Below, piece after piece: positions 62,165 to 64,000 of a stretch of DNA of 64,000 bases. The translations under genes and the position numbers were made by a program. The stretch comes from Flavobacterium salmonis. GTDB lineage: Bacteria; Bacteroidota; Bacteroidia; Flavobacteriales; Flavobacteriaceae. The notes below the pieces were generated by a model. The model did no database searches and was not told where the DNA came from. It saw nothing but the letters and a program-made list of their open reading frames with translations. Each line of letters begins with the position of its first letter. Positions within the stretch are counted from its first letter, which is position 1. The stretch is from the NCBI RefSeq assembly GCF_903819435.1, contig NZ_CAIJDP010000068.1, positions 248,001 to 312,000 of the forward strand, in the 5' to 3' direction.

Positions 62165-63130
62165 TTATTCCTTATAATTATATTTCCTTAAAAATTCACG
62201 GACTTTAATTCCAGATTCTTTCAAGTCCTTTTCTTTCCAATTACCTTCTGATTTAGCGGATTTTTGCAGAATCGAACAAGTTTCATCTTTATCCGAAACT
62301 GACCAGGTAATCCAGCTTAATTTTTGTTCTTCCATCCAGTCAATATATTCCTGCCATGCTTTCATATTCAAAGATCCGTCACCACTCGCTTCCATTCCTG
62401 CAGATTCTGATATAAAAATTGGCAAACCGTTTTTAATCGCTTCATCAGTTCTATCCCTGAGTTCTTTACCATGCGTTGCGGCATAAAAATGCATCGTGTA
62501 CATTATATTATTGTACCCTATAATAGGATCAGCTGCCGGAAGATTGACATCCTGATCCCAATGAGGGGATCCCACCAAAATAATATTTTTAGAATCATTA
62601 TTTCTTATCACCTTAATTACTTCTTCGGCATACGACTTAATTTGTGGCCATGTTTCATCATCCGGCTCATTAAAAATCTCATAAATGACATTTGGGTATT
62701 CCGCATATTTTTTAGATATCTCTGCAAAAAAAGCCTTTGCTTCTTCTAAATTTATATTATGACTGTGCCAGTCTATAATCACATAAATATCAGATTTTAT
62801 TGCACCATTAATAACAGACTCTATTTTATCTTTTGAAAATTGAGAGTTCTTTTTATAAGCCATCTCCCCTAATTCGATTCCCATAGCGGCACGAACTACA
62901 TTACAATTAAAATCTTTTTTCAGCCACTTAACTGCTTTTTCATTGTAAAATCTTGGCCACATGCTATGCCAGCCAAAACTCATTCCACGCAAGACTATCG
63001 GGTTATTGTTTTTATCTACCAATTGAGTACCCTGAACACTTAACTTACCATGTTTTTTTACAAATTGTGCATTAGCATAACAAAACATTAATAATAAGAC
63101 AGTCACAAAAAGTTTAATTTCTGATTTCAT
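62165..63130 (-). CDS. Secreted GH5-family glycoside hydrolase (endoglucanase/mannanase)
   Basis: A 321-residue secreted glycosidase with a signal peptide (YANAQF) and the (beta/alpha)8 barrel of GH5. The proton donor is Glu155 in the IFNEPDDE motif, and the nucleophile is Glu242 in FISESAGM. Other family features are VLRGMSFGWH near the N terminus, AIDWHSH-like strand, MHFYAATH and WITWSVSDK. GH5 covers endoglucanases and mannanases; the GH27 alpha-galactosidase gene next to it favours a galactomannan-type substrate. Nine bases separate it from the GH27 stop. Confidence 0.9.
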   Translation of the reverse strand: MKSEIKLFVTVLLLMFCYANAQFVKKHGKLSVQGTQLVDKNNNPIVLRGMSFGWHSMWPRFYNEKAVKWLKKDFNCNVVRAAMGIELGEMAYKKNSQFSKDKIESVINGAIKSDIYVIIDWHSHNINLEEAKAFFAEISKKYAEYPNVIYEIFNEPDDETWPQIKSYAEEVIKVIRNNDSKNIILVGSPHWDQDVNLPAADPIIGYNNIMYTMHFYAATHGKELRDRTDEAIKNGLPIFISESAGMEASGDGSLNMKAWQEYIDWMEEQKLSWITWSVSDKDETCSILQKSAKSEGNWKEKDLKESGIKVREFLRKYNYKE

Positions 63131-63139
63131 ATTAAGACA

Positions 63140-64000
63140 TTATGGAATTAATCTTAGCGTAATAACATCATGAGAAGCAAGATCTGCTTTAAAATTATTT
63201 TTAGTATTTCCAATTTCTTTGTTTTTCCAAAGATCTTTCAATTTATAAACTGTTTTACCCAAATTTGCCTCATAACCAAAATCAATATCTTTAACTATAT
63301 GTTTTTTCCATTCGAAATTGATTTTTTTAGAAACGTCACTTCTGTTCAAAAATGTCACAGCCCAATTTCCATCTGATAATGGTTTCACCCAAACTTCTAA
63401 TCCATCTTCTGCCAAATATTTAAAACCCTGAACACCTAATTTATCCTGATTAACCGCAATTAGTTCTTTATTGGTTAAAATTGCTAATGTTTCTTTTGAC
63501 ATTTTTCTGTAATCATTTCCACTAAACAGTGGTGATGCCAACATACACCATATGCTAAAATGTGCTTTGTCTTCGGTATCATTCATTTCGTTCCCAACTT
63601 CCATCATATCAAAATCATTCCAATGGTCAGGACCTGAATATTTGCGAATATCTTTACGCATATCTGCTATTTTCATGAATCCCCAGGATGACCAATTTTC
63701 AGGATGTTTAAATTCGCAATCAAAACAAGGATAAATATCACCGGAAATCCTCCAAAGGTTTCCAACTGGCTTACCCCACTCCCAAGGCTGGTTATCACCC
63801 CATTCACAAAGACTAAACACAATAGGCCTTCCGGCAGTTTTCAATGCATTACTCATTGTAGTATAAGCTTCGGGGGCAGTAATTCCTTTTGTGTTACACC
63901 AATCGTATTTCAAAAAATCGATTCCAAGTTGGGCATAAAATCGGGCATCTTGGTATTCATAACCACGAGTTCCCGGATATCCGGCACATGTTTGTGTTCC
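63140..64000 (-). CDS. GH27-family alpha-galactosidase, 3' part
   Basis: The frame is open to the right edge, so the start lies outside the window. The visible 286 residues match the second half of a GH27 barrel plus the C-terminal beta domain. The nucleophile Asp is in IDFLKYDWCNT, and the acid/base Asp is in NLWRISGDI, followed by WNDFDMMEVGN. The C-terminal domain includes FNRSDVSKKINFEW. It removes terminal alpha-galactose, for example from galactomannan or raffinose-type sugars. It is read in the same direction as the GH5 gene and ends 9 bp before it. Confidence 0.9.
   Translation of the reverse strand, partial: GTQTCAGYPGTRGYEYQDARFYAQLGIDFLKYDWCNTKGITAPEAYTTMSNALKTAGRPIVFSLCEWGDNQPWEWGKPVGNLWRISGDIYPCFDCEFKHPENWSSWGFMKIADMRKDIRKYSGPDHWNDFDMMEVGNEMNDTEDKAHFSIWCMLASPLFSGNDYRKMSKETLAILTNKELIAVNQDKLGVQGFKYLAEDGLEVWVKPLSDGNWAVTFLNRSDVSKKINFEWKKHIVKDIDFGYEANLGKTVYKLKDLWKNKEIGNTKNNFKADLASHDVITLRLIP

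Noticed and set aside
1..64000. Looked for CRISPR arrays, rRNA genes, prophage and insertion sequences
   Set aside because: No regularly spaced direct repeats, rRNA-like sequence, phage structural genes or transposase frames were seen.

Overview
The window is about 64 kb of chromosomal DNA from a member of the Bacteroidota, most likely Flavobacterium. The evidence is low-GC DNA, very short 5' leaders behind TAnnTTTG-type -7 promoter boxes, a SusC/TonB-type outer-membrane receptor with a carboxypeptidase-like plug domain, and LytS/LytTR signalling with 2TM-domain proteins. The species call is inference from recognised protein families; no database search was possible.

Layout. 1-2.6 kb: 3' end of a nitroreductase, a YceI-like secreted protein and a secreted beta-helix-like protein. 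2.65-11.0 kb: a complete tryptophan operon, trpE-trpG-(GNAT)-trpD-(IVP)-trpC-trpF-trpB-(AIG2-like)-trpA. It is preceded by an attenuator in which an 18-codon leader peptide with three consecutive Trp codons overlaps mutually exclusive antiterminator and terminator hairpins. 11.0-11.6 kb: a ParE/RelE-type toxin-antitoxin pair. 11.7-16.4 kb: a TetR-controlled tripartite efflux operon (TolC, EmrA-like, EmrB-like) with two near-identical palindromes over its promoter. 16.5-20.4 kb: yaaA, a CCA-adding enzyme, a small membrane protein and heme A synthase. 20.4-24.3 kb (minus): a LytTR regulator, LytS-like kinase and 2TM-domain array. 24.4-35.2 kb: a TonB-dependent receptor, DinB-like protein, small enzymes, ClC channel and HPP protein, S41 peptidase, a second IVP gene and a nucleoid-associated protein. 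35.3-43.4 kb: a PAS hybrid-type signalling pair, typA/bipA, an ABC transporter and a kinase-like hypothetical protein. 43.4-52 kb: a hydrolase, a phosphoesterase-barrel fusion, an HD-Pycsar-effector fusion and a large GAF protein. 52.1-54.3 kb: rpsT, two identical tRNA-Glu genes and proS. 54.4-60 kb: secreted and outer-membrane proteins and rimO. 60.5-64 kb (minus): a porin, a GH5 glycosidase and the 3' part of a GH27 alpha-galactosidase.

The most unusual signal is structural. Both four-helix-bundle (23S rRNA intervening-sequence-type, IVP) genes sit inside operon spacers and are enclosed by long inverted repeats that are complementary within each locus but unrelated between loci. Several other spacers of the trp operon carry similar inverted repeats without a gene inside. 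This suggests a family of stem-forming spacer elements, two of which carry an IVP gene. Other points of interest are the trp attenuator, a homopolymer frameshift in a YciI-like secreted protein, an HD domain fused to a Pycsar-type membrane effector, a kinase-like fold in an unassigned protein, and two copies of a dispersed palindromic repeat.
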